From assembly GCA_012861695.1 (NCBI GenBank), contig JAAOOA010000518.1, positions 124,001-188,000 of the forward strand: 64,000 bases of DNA. Reading direction: 5' to 3'. The notes under the pieces were generated by a model, which saw only the letters and a program-made list of their open reading frames with translations, had not been told where the DNA came from and made no database searches. The stretch comes from Trematomus loennbergii (lineage: Eukaryota; Chordata; Actinopteri; Perciformes; Nototheniidae). This document shows, in pieces, positions 48,901 to 60,020 of the stretch; within the stretch, counting starts at the first letter, position 1, and every line of letters starts with the position of its first letter. Position numbers and translations under genes: made by a program.

Positions 48901-51900
48901 TAACTAGCAGCTGTTTTAAAGAGTACCTGACCTCCCTTTATATTAATAGAACAATAATGTCATTGTTAGCTAATGAATGTTTCCATGCTGAACAACGGCA
49001 ACATGACAACGTTTTCATTGGTCCCTCTTCTTTAGAGAAGACCAGGAAATGATGGATACACGGATCGTGTTCAAATCAATAGGCACGCAATGACTCTAAA
49101 TAATAATGATCACGCCACCAAACACACATTCAAACTAAAGGAACCAGCCTGTTTGGGAAATGTGAGAAGTAGAAAGTACAGGTATTTGTGTTCAACATGA
49201 GAAGTAGAAAGTACAGGTATTTGTGTTCAAAATGTAAGAAGTAGAAAGTACAGGTATTTGTGTTCAACATGTAAGAAGTAGAAAGTACAGGTATTTGTGT
49301 TCAACATGAGAAGTAGAAAGTACAGGTATTTGTGTTCAACATGTAAGAAGTAGAAAGTACAGGTATTTGGGTTCAACATGTAAGAAGTAGAAAGTACAGG
49401 TATTTGAGTTCAACATGTGAGAAGTAGAAAGTACAGGTATTTGTGTTCAACATGTAAGAAGTAGAAAGTACAGGTATTTGGGTTCAACATGTAAGAAGTA
49501 GAAAGTACAGGTATTTGTGTTCAACATGTAAGAAGTAGAAAGTACAGGTATTTGTGTTCAAATGTAAGAAGTAGAAAGTACAGGTATTTGTGTTCAAATG
49601 TAAGAAGTAGAAAGTACAGGTATTTGGGTTCAACATGTAAGAAGTAGAAAGTACAGGTATTTGGGTTCAACATGTAAGAAGTAGAAAGTACAGGTATTTG
49701 TGTTCAACATGTAAGAAGTAGAAAGTACAGGTATTTGTGTTCAACATAAGAAGTAGAAAGTACAGGTATTTGTGTTCAAAATGTAAGAAGTAGAAAGTAC
49801 AGGTATTTGTGTTCAAATGTAAGAAGTAGAAAGTACAGGTATTTGGGTTCAACATGTAAGAAGTAGAAAGTACAGGTATTTGGGTTCAACATGTAAGAAG
49901 TAGAAAGTACAGGTATTTGTGTTCAAAATGTAAGAAGTAGAAAGTACAGGTATTTGGGTTCAACATGTAAGAAGTAGAAAGTACAGGTATTTGTGTTCAA
50001 AATGTGAGAAGTAGAAAGTACAGGTATTTGTGTTCAACATGTAAGAAGTAGAAAGTACAGGTATTTGGGTTCAAAATGTGAGAAGTAGAAAGTACAGGTA
50101 TTTGAGTTCAAAATGTAAGAAGTAGAAAGTACAGGTATTTGAGTTCAAAATGTAAGAAGTAGAAAGTACAGGTATTTGAGTTCAAAATGTAAGAAGTAAG
50201 AAGTAAAAAGTCGTCTGAAAAATAAGTCGTGGAGTAAAGTACTGATACCAGAAAAATGTACTTAAGTACAGTAACGAAGTATTTGTACTCCACTACTTCC
50301 CACCTCTGGTATTTGGACTAGTAGTAGGGAGGCGTGTGGTGCAATGGGTTGTCCGTTGGTGTTCAGATCAGGGGGTCATAGGTTGAAACCCCACTGCAGT
50401 CAGCATGTCGTTGTGTCCCTGAGACACTTCACCCCAAATTGCTCCTGTGGGGATTGCCCACAGTATTGAGTATGTAAGTCGCTTTGGATAAAAGTGTCTA
50501 ACAAGTGACATATAATGTAATGTAATGTAGTACAATACCCAAAAAGTATGATACTGTACAAACTTAAAGGTGGGGTAGGTAAGTTTGAGAAACCGGCTCG
50601 AGATACACTTTTTGTTATATTCCATGGAATGCTCTTAACATCCCGATAGCAATGATATCTGAAGTGCTTTGACAAAAAATCCATTAAAAAATATCATCTG
50701 TGGAAGCCGTGGCGCTGTAAAAAGCACGACCAATCATTTGAGCCGGCCCGGCTAAAATAACTGGATGGCCTACCTGCCTGTCAGCCTTCCATCTGTGCAC
50801 AAACTTATCTCGTGCCCTCATTGGTCATGTGCGCGTTCGTGTGTGTTGGAGGAGGGGCTCTGTGAGGAAGTGGGAGATTTCTTCCGGCTGTGTATTTTCA
50901 AATTCTAGCGCACTTGAGCTGGTTTCTCCAAAATTACCTACCCCACATTTAAGCAGTATCAAATTGATACAAAAAAATATTATTGACTTACAAATTATAT
51001 ATAAACAAATGTTATATATAATTACACATCAGAAAAGGGGAATCCATTTACACTTATTTAATCCCACCCCTTCTCCCAAAAGCTAAATTATTTAAAAATA
51101 AAATGGTTTTCTTTTATCAAAATGTACATCTAAATGTATGTCTCCATTATAAATAATAATTGTTTTCTTCCTGTTCCTGATCCCCAAATCTCCGTCATTC
51201 CTCTGAAAGTTGGAGGTTTTACTCTCGAATGTGAGGCGACAAGCGTGGGGTCGGATGCGGAAATCACCTTTCTGGATGAAAACGGAAAAAACCTCTCTGC
51301 CGATGACCCAAAAAAAAATGTCTCCAGAGGATGTTACACCGTGCAACGAAGAGTGACTCTGCAGGAAGCCGCCAGCAGGTCCAATTGTTCAATAAAATAA
51401 AATGTATATTGTGCTCGAGCAGGGGCCACATACAGACAAATCTGATCTCAACAGTTACAACAATTATGCAAACAACAATAATAACTCTATTCTTTAAGAG
51501 AAGCAGTGTGACACTTTTATTGTATAATAATAATAATAATATAATAATAAAACAAATATATAATAATAATAATAAATATGAATGACAATAATGAATAATA
51601 ACAATATATTATAATTATAAAATGATTATTATAATACCATAATAATGTAAGAATACATTCATAATAAATGATAATAATATCAATAATAATTGTAATTGCA
51701 TCCTATATTAAACTATATTCAATAAAAAAAAAATATGGAAACATTAAATGTCCTTTCTTAATATATATTTAAATATATCTAATTTGGTGCAAATGTCCAG
51801 TAGAAATTAGAATGTGGGGATAAAGCAGGGCCACAGACAGCCAATCTGATCTCAAGGGGCCAGTAACATCTTAACCTATAAATAACAACTACTCCCCTTT

Positions 51901-54900
51901 TTGTTTTAGTGCAAGGATGCAATGTTCACATTTAATTAACTTTATCTTATTAAAGGGACAACCGGAAATACTTAAGAGCATTTTCAACAACAATAAGCCT
52001 CAGTTCATCTTTTACACATGTGCTTACAGATCACAGAGTATCAGAAACATCTATGGGCTCAGAACGGTCTCATAAATTATACACACATGCACACAGAACA
52101 TCATACCCTCGTGGGGGCGCGCTCATGTGATTGGCTTAGAACGAAGGAGATTGGCTATAGATAGAAAAAATCTATGTGCATTGAAAAACACAAGTGTGGA
52201 TCCTTCTGTGTGCATGTGTGTATTATGAGACTGTTCTGAGCCCATAAGTCTCCGGTATCTGGAACTGAACACTATATAGAATTTAATCTATTATCAAACT
52301 ACTGTTCAGGATTTAGAAAATATTTGACATTCATTTCCACATCTGTGTAGTAATCCTGAGCAGCAGCATAAAAACTGAAGTGCAATACAATCCCCCCAAT
52401 GTATAACATGTATATAAAAAATACATAAACTCTCACGTTAGACACGTTTGTGTTGACGGGGACACGCCTGCATTTGCATTTCTGAACAACAAAGGTAATC
52501 TATTTGTATCACAGGGTCACCTGCAGAGTTCAGCGGGCGGACACCAATGAGACCAGAGAGACGCAGATTCAACTTCCAGGTAAACTAATACTACTCACCT
52601 GTACCTGCTGTCAATACAATCAACCATATTCATTATATCATAATATCACTTAGTGTCAATCCTCTGTGTGTGATACAAACAGGGAGATCCAAATGCTGTT
52701 TCTCAACATCCCAAATAATATAAATATATAAGAATATATTCAATTATTCTTATATTACGAAAATGCACTTAAGTATTTCAGGTTGTCTTGGATCATGAGT
52801 CCTGGATGGATAACCTTGTGGATTCATCCTCTTATTATAGACACACACATTTCCAAACATTTGGACACCTATGTTTTAAATGTATTATCTCTTGATTTAC
52901 ACACGGCATCTATTGCACGTCTGTCCGTCCTGGGAGAGGGATCCCTCCTCTGTTGCTCTCCCTGAGGTTTCTCCCATTTCCCCTTTAAACTGTGAGGGTC
53001 TAAGGACAGAGGGTGTCGATATTCTGTACAAACTGTGAAGTCCACTGAGACATTTGTAACATTTGTGATATTGGGCTATATAAATAAACATTGATTGATT
53101 GATTGATATTCATATACATACATACAGTACCAGGGTTTCTGCTAGGATTTGTTCTTGCCGGTCAAGTGTCTGGAAATCATTTATTTTACCGGACAAATTC
53201 GAATGTTTTTTTCAATAATAATAATAATAATAATAATTGTGAGTTTCCGTTTGCAGGTAATTACCGGACTATGACCGGTAATATGCTGATGTTTAAAACT
53301 CAGTTAAAGGTGGGGTAGGTAAGTTTGAGAAACCGGCTCGAGATACACTTTTTGTTATATTCCATGGAATGCTCTTAACATCCCGATAGCAATGAATATC
53401 TGAAGTGCTTTGACAAAAAATCCATAATAAATATCATCTGTGGAAGCCGTAGTACTGTAAAAAGCACGACCAATCATCTGAGCCGGCCCGGCTAAAATGA
53501 CTGGATGGCCTACCTGCCTGTCAGCCTTCCATCTGTGCACAAACTTATCTCGTGCCCTCATTGGTCATGTGCGCGTTCGTGTGTGTTGGAGGAGGGGCTC
53601 TGTAGGAAGTGGCAGATTTTCTCCGGCTGTGTATTTTCAAATTCTAGCGATCTCGAGCCGGTTTCTCAAACTTACCTACCCTACCTTTAATGGGGCTCAT
53701 TTTTATATCGCTTCAGTTTATAATCGTAACAGATCAAAAAGTTCAGGTTCATTTTTCAATAAATGATGCGCTTCCACAAACAACATAATTATTACATTCA
53801 ACCAAACTACTTATAGTAGATGAAGTCCATTATTCAAAAGTTTACATTAACTGTCATGGTGATATCTGTTAGTTAATTGTCTTACCGTATTCCCCTGCAG
53901 CGTGTATGAATGTTACGATACAGATCTGGCTGTTTTCTCTCCTCTAGTCTACACTTCAGTAGTACTAACACGCACACAGCTCTGTTAGTTATTGGAGTCA
54001 TGTTTTAGGGTGTATACTTTATAGAATATGTAAAATAATGTCCTAATGTCAGCACCATGTTTGTTTGTGTTTCAGTGGAGGAGCCAAAGTCCTGTTTTCA
54101 CACCGCTGTGTGTACACTGTATTAGTGACTGTGGTTGTCATTGTATTAGTGGCTGTAGCTGTGTTTGTGTTAAGATATAGATCAGCTTTGGTCGACTCAC
54201 GGTGTAGGAAATGTTGCAAAACTGGTAAGTCCCTAACACTCAGACACTCACTCTGCAAGAAGAAAAGTCCAAATCTAGTGCAAAATATTGATATTAAAAG
54301 TGCTTTATGCGACAAAATCCACAGTAAAAACCATAACACATATCCACAACTTCAACATATTCCCCATAAAACAAATGTCATCACATTGAGACTGAATAAA
54401 TAACAACATTCAATCCAACTTAAAATATAAGCAACAGGGTGAAGCTAACAAATATTGATTAAGCAAAGATAGGAAACTCTGGAAGACTTTTAATGTGAAA
54501 AAGGTGCAGGAAACAACAGACTACGGTAATATAAGTGAACCAAAAGAAGAGGATCTTTATTTCAAAGACTCAAAGGTTTTATTGTCATATGCACATAAGC
54601 TACAGCAGGGGTCGTCAACCTTTTTGATATGAAGTGCCATTTAAAAGAAAATATTTGATCAGTGTGCCAAATCCACATTAAGATCACCATGACTCGCGCA
54701 TGCATGCACGGTTGAGGCATGACCACCTAAACAGAAAGATATGGACTAGTGATGGGAATTATGGCTCTTTGAAGGGAGCCAGATCTTATGGCTCCGTTCC
54801 TTTCAAAGAGCCGTTCAAAAGAGCCGTTCAAAAGAGCCGTTGTTTTAAAGGGGGCGGGGTTACTAGGTTTATCTGCGAAATAATCACCAGGATAATGATT

Positions 54901-56028
54901 GACTGTATTGCCAGACCTAATGTCAATAATCGGCATTGTAAACATGACACAAGGTGGCGCCATATCCATGTCATCATGTCAGTGAATGTACTTTGAATTG
55001 ACCTCTGTATGTGTTAAGTCAATAAAGTTGCCTTGCCTTGAATGAAATTCAGCAACTCTTAATATGATACTGTGTTTTTAAGTGGCGATGGAGATTATTT
55101 GTTGACCCTGCTTTAAAGGATATTTTGCCTTTACAAATGGTGCGCTTTATCACTGCCTGGGTTTTGGTTGAAGTGCATCCAAATGCTGCTGCGTTTTCAC
55201 GTTTGGCTCATTTTCCATCCGAAAAACACGTCGTCTACCCGTCCTGTACCACTTGTTATGACTTCTCTCTCTCGCGTATTCCATTAAGACCCACCCCATC
55301 TCACTCCTCGTGCTGAAACCTACCAATCAGAGTAGGGGCGGGTCTTCACAGAATACGTTTGGGGAACAAAATCAAGCTTTTTAAAAGGTGAGTGGATGTT
55401 GGCAGGCAGTGAGTGCGGACCAACGATTGAACGATAACAAGAACGGCTCTCACCAAGTACGACTCGGTTCCCCTCGTTCGTACCAAAGAGCCGCTCAAAA
55501 GAATCGGCTCGTTCGCGACCGACACATCACTACTATGGACACAAGATGTGTGCAAATGTATTTAGTTTCCTATCCATGTATTCATGATTGAAGTGCACTT
55601 TGAGAGCAAAATGAAGAGATCTATGGATACCTCTCTCAACACCCATATGAAACAGAACTGTAAACAGATTACTTTTTCTTTATGGATATTTTACAAATCA
55701 CTCTCCTTTTAAACTCCATTCTTGTTTAACTGTCATATAGTATTTCATACCTGTTTTTCATTTATTATCTTAATTTTTATAACTATAAAGGTCATATAAA
55801 GGTGTGCCTTCACCTCACTGAGCTGAGGTTATCAGAACCTCTCAGTCTGTCAGGAGAGAGCTCTCTTCCACCTGGTTGTAGAAAAAGCTCCTTATATTCG
55901 TTAGCATAGCTAACCAGATGCAATAATCCCCGGTACCGCTCTCTCTCTCTCTCGCTCGCTTACACACAATGCGCTCGTGCCACACACACAACACACACAC
56001 ACAACACACCACACACACACACACACAC

Positions 56029-56090
<62 letters not shown>

Positions 56091-56857
56091 CGAGCTTGAG
56101 TGACACACAGAGACCCAGAAGTACTTGAACTCTAATGTATCCTATTCTTTTCGATGGCGTTATTGTATGATCAGTATGTCAGGTGAACAGATCGCCACTG
56201 GGCTTACAACTAAAGACACAGGGAGATAAAAGACTAAATTAAATACGGTTTATTACGGTGATAACCATTAAGATAAATATATAAATTGTAGGATGATAAA
56301 CAGATGAATGTTTATCGTGGCACTTAAAAGAGTTCAGGTGTTTTACAGTCTTATGGCTTGTGGGATGAAACTGTCCCTGAATCTGCTGGTTTTAATCCTG
56401 ATGCTGCGGTACCGCCTGCCAGACGCCAGCAGACAGAACAGTTTTATTTATTATATTTAACGGGTTAAATGAAATACACTCATTCTGTATCTTTAGATCT
56501 TTCTGTAATCCTGCAGAAAGAACAATCCGAGCCAAACTCATGTACTAACGGTACATTTTGTGTGATCCCGCAGAGCAATCAACATTGACTGACATCAAGG
56601 TTGACAACACGGAAAATGAGACCTTTGAGAAACTACAAACAGAAGTGGCAACCCTTAAGTCGGAGCGTAATAAGGATAAAGAAACCATCTGCAAACTAAA
56701 TAAGGACATTGCTAAGCGGGAGCTTGATGAGATGAATCAGCAGGATGGCGAGTCCTCCCATCTCCTACCCCCTCCAAAATACTCTTCTTTGCACAAACGT
56801 TTGTCACCATTGAAGCCCAGCAAATCTGTGTCATTTTTCAGAAGTAAATCGACCTAA
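45987..56857 (+). CDS. Butyrophilin/B7-like Ig membrane protein, seven exon pieces (with lesions)
   Basis: A predicted type I cell-surface Ig receptor or ligand. Exon 1 is 45,987-46,032, signal peptide MCLRALLLAAVLFCS. The IgV exon is 48,358 or 48,361 to 48,714: VVILPCSFPPND, LEWSK, then LRISNIQAADEGTYQCMR with the D-x-G-x-Y-x-C signature. IgC is split: 51,180-51,378 (DPQISVIPLKVGGFTLECEA) and 52,515-52,579 (VTCRVQRADTNETRETQ). The TM exon is 54,076-54,224 (VYTVLVTVVVIVLVAVAVF, then RYRSALVD). The tail exon is 56,574-56,857 with a coiled-coil-like segment (FEKLQTEVATLKSERNK), a Pro-rich PPPKYSS and stop. Exon phases agree (phase 1), except for lesions: the 51,178-51,179 acceptor is TG, and the TM exon enters two bases out of frame. 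About 365 residues if intact. It has no B30.2 domain. It may be a pseudogene or carry consensus errors. Confidence 0.75.
46195..46340. repeat. Interspersed repeat also found at 56,880-57,190
   Basis: It shares ATTTCTGACATTTTCAG, CAGTTTTAACCAGA and CCATATTTGTAGTCC with the later copy. At 56,880-57,190 the two arms are inverted, so this is one arm of a palindromic element. Confidence 0.7.
46593..46766 (-). mobile_element. L2-type LINE 3' tail, reverse orientation
   Basis: It starts with the reverse of the TTGAT tail (AAATCAAATCAAATCAAG), then CGATTTTTGGTCGAGCC, and ends GACACCCTCTGTCCTTAG. It matches the 3' end of the LINE at 59,006-60,020. Confidence 0.85.
46829..48280. mobile_element. hAT element in Ig intron 1 (TAGGGCTGTGC family)
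   Basis: The ends TAGGGCTGTGCAATTAATCG and TAATCGAGCAGCCCTA are flanked by a perfect 8-bp duplication CTTTGTTA (46,821-46,828 and 48,281-48,288). The subterminal regions are ATAATCG-rich. The interior is AT-rich and disrupted by a nested TTAA-target element (47,091-48,037). No transposase is present. A reverse fragment of the same family is at 58,840-59,005. Confidence 0.95.
47091..48037. mobile_element. TTAA-target element nested in the hAT
   Basis: 947 bp between TTAA at 47,087-47,090 and TTAA at 48,038-48,041. The ends are AGTGGACCTATCATGC and GCATGATAGGTCCCCT. The interior is GC-richer, with short frames on both strands that resemble no known protein. The nesting order is clear: hAT first, this element second. 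Confidence 0.88.
48750..50308. mobile_element. hAT-type element with internal 37-bp minisatellite, in Ig intron 2
   Basis: It runs from GAGAGATGTCAAAAGTACAC to TTCCCACCTCTG. It is flanked by ATATTTGG (48,742-48,749) and GTATTTGG (50,309-50,316), an 8-bp duplication with one mismatch. The left arm has ACTCAAGTAGAAGTACAGAT words as in fish Tol2-like repeats. It begins 36 bp after the IgV donor. The centre, 49,166-50,195, is a minisatellite. No transposase is present. Confidence 0.85.
49166..50195. repeat. 37-bp minisatellite inside the hAT element
   Basis: About 27 units of ~37 bp: GTAAGAAGTAGAAAGTACAG then GTATTTGTGTTCAACAT. Variants are TTTGGGTTC, TTTGAGTTC and AAAATGTG. The same array in reverse lies at 62,490-63,205. 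Confidence 0.95.
50325..50528 (+). mobile_element. tRNA-derived SINE
   Basis: The head has a box A-like TGGTGCAATGG (50,337) and a box B-like GGTTGAAACCCC (50,382), about 45 bp apart, as in RNA polymerase III promoters. The tail GTAAGTCGCTTTGGATAAAA and the ACATATAATGTAATG end are typical of fish SINEs that borrow an L2-type LINE tail. It is not a functional tRNA because no acceptor stem pairs. Confidence 0.8.
50568..50948. mobile_element. TTAA-target MITE (AGGTGGGGTAGGTAAG family), Ig intron 2
   Basis: 381 bp between TTAA at 50,564-50,567 and TTAA at 50,949-50,952. The left end is AGGTGGGGTAGGTAAGTTTG, and the right end TTACCTACCCCACA has one change. The full sister copy is at 53,308-53,686. 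Confidence 0.88.
51379..52514 (+). other. GT-AG insert splitting the IgC exon
   Basis: IgC coding sequence is interrupted between AGCAG and GGTCACC. The insert begins GTCCAATTG and ends GTATCACAG. Removing it by GT-AG splicing keeps the frame (EAASR then VTCRVQ). It contains AT-rich runs, repeated GGGCCACA(T/G)ACAG words near 51,423 and 51,831, and about 100 bp of (AAT)n-like sequence. No transposase, inverted ends or target duplication were identified. Confidence 0.6.
52880..53107 (+). mobile_element. LINE 3' tail, plus orientation, with ATTG tail
   Basis: It reads GGCATCTATTGCACGTCTG, CCTGGGAGAGGGATCCCTCC, then GGACAGAGGGTGTCG and ends in (ATTG)n. It matches in reverse to 57,450-57,630. 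The tail differs from the TTGATT tail of the L2-like copies, so it is a related subfamily. Confidence 0.75.
53308..53686. mobile_element. TTAA-target MITE, full-length copy
   Basis: 379 bp between TTAA at 53,304-53,307 and TTAA at 53,687-53,690. The ends AGGTGGGGTAGGTAAGTTTG and CAAACTTACCTACCCTACCT are near-perfect complements for about 40 bp, through GAGAAACCGGCTCGAGA. Confidence 0.92.
54747..55532. mobile_element. Nested hAT-type element (TAGTGATGGG family)
   Basis: 786 bp from TAGTGATGGG to CACATCACTA, flanked by ATATGGAC (54,739-54,746) and CTATGGAC (55,533-55,540). The uninterrupted sequence AAGATATGGACACAAG at about 25,785 in a related element shows the empty site. Both subterminal regions carry AAAGAGCCGTTCAAAAGAG-type repeats. 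A CAATAAAG lies near 55,020. Confidence 0.9.
55978..56088. repeat. (CA)n microsatellite
   Basis: About 110 bp of CA with AACAC and CCAC interruptions in the left half. Confidence 0.97.
56222..56573. other. Ig intron with a LINE-like fragment
   Basis: GTCTTATGGCTTGTGGGATG and TCTGCTGGTTTTAATCCTGA near 56,350-56,400 resemble a segment common in fish LINE copies, but no domain is readable. The last bases form the tail-exon acceptor. Confidence 0.35.
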
Positions 56858-56869
56858 AAGACTAAACGA

Positions 56870-57200
56870 TTTGGACAATTTTGGAGTGGTTTTGAGGGGT
56901 CATTGAGTCCATTTCTGACATTTTCAGCGTAAAAAATGGCAGTTTTAACCAGACAGAGGCCATATTTGTAGTCCTTTGAGGCTGATTTTGATTAATGATG
57001 GCATCATCATTTGGATTGGACAGTTTGCTTATTTATTTGAAAGAAAATGGTCCACAGTAGAGGTTATCATTTTCGTCTTGACCTCTCTATATCCAATGGC
57101 TGCAACTTTGCTTATGGTAGTCCAGATCAGCCCACCGGGACTACAAATATGGCCCCTTTCTGGTTGAAACTGCAATTTTTAAACCTGAAAAAATTGAAGA
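56870..57200. repeat. Palindromic interspersed repeat downstream of the Ig gene
   Basis: CATTTCTGACATTTTCAG and GCCATATTTGTAGTCC near 56,910-56,975 recur inverted as GGACTACAAATATGGCC and CTGGTTGAAACTGCAATTT near 57,137-57,180. It is probably a MITE; the left arm alone is at 46,195-46,340. Confidence 0.6.
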
Positions 57201-57321
57201 AAACAATGTCTACGCATTGGTACACTTCTTGGTGGTCAGTTTAGTCTTGGGTCTCTCTTTTTAAAAGTCTCTATTGCAGGTGCTTTTGTCAATTGATACA
57301 CCCAACCTATATATATTGTGT

Positions 57322-57630
57322 AATCAAATCAAATCAAATCAAGTTTTATTTATATAGCACATTTATAAACGATTTTTGGTCGAGCCAAAGTTCTGTACAA
57401 ATAATAAAAATACAACAGCACAGTTTGATCAGAATATCAGTATGAGAAAAAACGACACCCTCTGTCCTTAGACCCTCACATCGTACAAGGAAACACTTCC
57501 GGAGAAAAAAAACACAGTTTAAAGGGAAAAAATGGGAGAAACCTCAGGGAGAGCAACAGAGGAGGGATCCCTCTCCCAGGACGGACAGGCGTGCAATAGA
57601 TGCTGTGTGTAAATCGAAGAGATAATACGT
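57322..57630 (-). mobile_element. L2-type LINE 3' tail, reverse orientation, long copy
   Basis: It runs from AATCAAATCAAATCAAATCA through TTTTTGGTCGAGCC and ACACCCTCTGTCCTTAG to CTCTCCCAGGACGGACAG and GCAATAGATGCTG. It includes the same words as 52,880-53,107 in reverse. Confidence 0.85.
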
Positions 57631-58694
57631 TTTACAGCGTAGCGCATAATATCCACAAACTCATCACATACCGTTGCATAATCAGAGTTTTAAACATGTG
57701 GATTAGTTCTGAATTCTAGGTCTAGGTTAGGTCTAGGAAACGTTACGTAAGTAAGCGTAAGTTAACTTGAATTTTAAATGTATTTGACCAATGCATCCCC
57801 TTTTTCCGGACGTAACATGTTTGAGGCAAGTTCATTACAATTTTCTTAGCATAAGTCCAAGTTTTGAGGTAGTTTTGTTATAGAGCCGCGCTAGCTGCTT
57901 CCAGTCTTCATGCTAAGCTAACATCATGCTAACCAAGCTACATGTCTAACCTACAGAGCCAAGTTACAATGTTTTGATCTATCATTACAAGAGCATTTTA
58001 TACATATATTCTCCTACTAATTGCTTACTCGTTTTATGAAATGTGATGCTGTGATCCAAGTGGAGGTCCTAATTTTAACATCTTAAAGTTAGGGGTTTAT
58101 ATAATTCTGTTTTTAAACATGAGCATTTTAGTATCGTAGTTTGTCAATGTGAACACATTTTATATACTGTGTTTAGAAATACTTTGTAGATCTGTAGTAA
58201 TTAACAAATAACTACTTAAGTACTATACTTGAGTAAATATACTCAGTTACTTCTCACCTCTAAATTTCAGAATACCCGCATTGAGGATGTGTTTTCCCTG
58301 TTTTAGCCACCAAAGGACGCTTGCAATAATATCTGTAGCTGTGTCCTTCAGCAATATCCTCTGTGATTTATAAGATGCACCGGTGCTAATTGTTCCTCTA
58401 AACATTGGCGGAGAAATACATTTATTTTATAGTAACTAAAATGTCTTTATGTCTCAAGTTGTTTCACGATGGCGTTATGAAAAATGTGAAAATATGTTTA
58501 GTGTGCTGATAACTCTGAAACTTTATTTTTAAATGTTTTGCATATTGTAATGTGTGTGGGCTCGGTTTTATAAAATAAAAAAAAATACTGTAGATTATAT
58601 ATTATTATTTTTGGTAAACATTATGCAAACTCAATTTGTGGGTTTTTAAACATGTCCGATTCACTATTTGATGAAATAAAGCACTTTTTTATAA
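57631..58694. other. Intergenic AT-rich DNA
   Basis: There is no gene or complete element. CTTGAGTAAATATACTCAG and CTTCTCACCTCTA near 58,228-58,262 look like a hAT (Tol2-like) terminus without its partner. Confidence 0.45.
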
Positions 58695-59005
58695 CTTTAA
58701 ATGTCATACTGATCATAATTCCATTTGAGGTACTAGAATAGATTTACATTGTTCAATGTTCCAAACTCACATTGGTTTCTCATACAGCATCTCTGTATAG
58801 TCTGTGTATTCACTCTGTCCTAAACGCCTTGTTGGATAATACCAATAAACAAGATCAACAAATATTTTGGAGCACACTTCCACAAGCTACTAAACATATA
58901 TAAATATGATAAATACAAATAAATTAGATTAAAAATAAATTAGATCAAATATGTTGCAGTGCACTGTCAAAACCTAGCAAAGCAAAATAATTGTTATTTT
59001 TTTCG
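58695..59005 (-). mobile_element. Fragments of a TTAA-target element and a hAT, reverse orientation
   Basis: 58,695-58,820 is the reverse of the right part of the 17,063-17,862 family (CAAACTCACATTGGTTTCTC). 58,840-59,005 is the reverse of 46,905-47,060 in the TAGGGCTGTGC hAT (CAACAAATATTTTGGAGC; TTGCAGTGCACTGTC). In 46,829-48,280 the corresponding hAT segment ends at a TTAA element, but of another family. Confidence 0.75.
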
Positions 59006-60020
59006 ATTCTGGGCCCCATCCTTTTTCTACTGTACATACTGCCCCTAGGTTCAATTCTCACAAAACACAATATCCCCTTCCATTGTTACGCCGATGATGT
59101 ACAGATCTATCTGCCACTCAATCAAATGTCAACTCACTACAGCAGTTGATGGACTGCTTACAGAGATAAAATCCTGGCTGAGCCGAAATGTCCTCAACCT
59201 CAACGAGAGCAAACCGAGGTCATCTTTTTTGGACCCAACCTCCAGCCTCTCCGGTTGATATTCTGGGCTCCCTCAATAAAAACATCTCCCCTCTGTCATG
59301 AACCTTGGAGTGACCTTCAATAGCGCTTTTAAATTTGATAAGCAGGTCAGCACCGTAGTCAAGACCTGCTTTTTTTTATCTTTCAAAGACCTGGAAAGGG
59401 TTATTAACGCCTTTGTTACCTCGAGACTGGACTATTGCAACCCTCTGTATGTGGGTATGGACCAGGCGTCAATTAGACGCCTGCAGCTAGTTCAGAACGC
59501 AGCTGCACTCTTCTCACTGGCCATAAAAAGCCCCATCACCCCAATTCTGGCCTCACTGCACTGGCTTCCAGTTCGGTTCAGAATTGATTTTAAACTCCTT
59601 TTATTTGTTTTCAAAGCACTAAATGGGCTGGCTCCGGCCTATGTAGCTGAACTCCTCCAGCGCTACACCCCAGCCAGAGCTTTAAGGTCTGCTGACCAGC
59701 TGCTGCTGGTAGTGCCCAAGACCAGGCTCAAACCAGAGGGCACCGAGCCTTCGCAGCAGCTGGCCCTAGGCTCTGGAACACTCTGCCCCTCCATGTGAGG
59801 TCGGCCCAGACCCTAGGGGTTTTTAAATCTTCACTTAAGACTCACTTCTTCTCTCTGGCCTTCTAGTCTGAGCGGAGCACGACTCCTGACATTTCCCTTT
59901 GTGTGATTTTTGTATTTGTTGTGAAGTGTTTTTATTGTATGTACAGCACTTTGGCTCGACCAAAATGTGTTTTAAAAATGTGCTATAAATAAAACTTGAT
60001 TTGATTTGATTTGATTTGAA
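59006..60020 (+). mobile_element. 3' part of an L2/CR1-group LINE with reverse transcriptase
   Basis: It reads [15 protein letters not shown], then [13 protein letters not shown] at about 59,086 with the YADD catalytic box. After small frame breaks comes a 166-residue frame from 59,298 (MNLGVTFNSAFKFDKQV; LEYC-like SRLDYCNPLYVG; PITPILASLHWLPVRFRIDF). The end is FKSSLKTHFFSLAF near 59,820-59,862. The 3' UTR contains GCACTTTGGCTCGACC and a TTGATT-repeat tail. It is 5'-truncated and frameshifted. This is the source-type copy for the tails at 10,481, 46,593 and 57,322. Confidence 0.88.

Larger units (their letters stand above)
54606..56221. mobile_element. hAT-type element, right-truncated, with a nested hAT
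   Basis: It starts CAGGGGTCGTCAACC. Its interior matches the hAT at 4376-5407 (CCATGACTCGCGCATGCATG; GGACACAAGATGTGTGCAA; GAACAGATCGCCACTGGGCTT). It breaks off after AAAGACACAG at about 56,221, without the right end. It contains the nested element 54,747-55,532 and a (CA)n tract. Confidence 0.8.

Noticed and set aside
50325..50528. Candidate tRNA gene, because of box A and box B words
   Set aside because: No acceptor stem pairing, and an L2-type tail shows it is a SINE.
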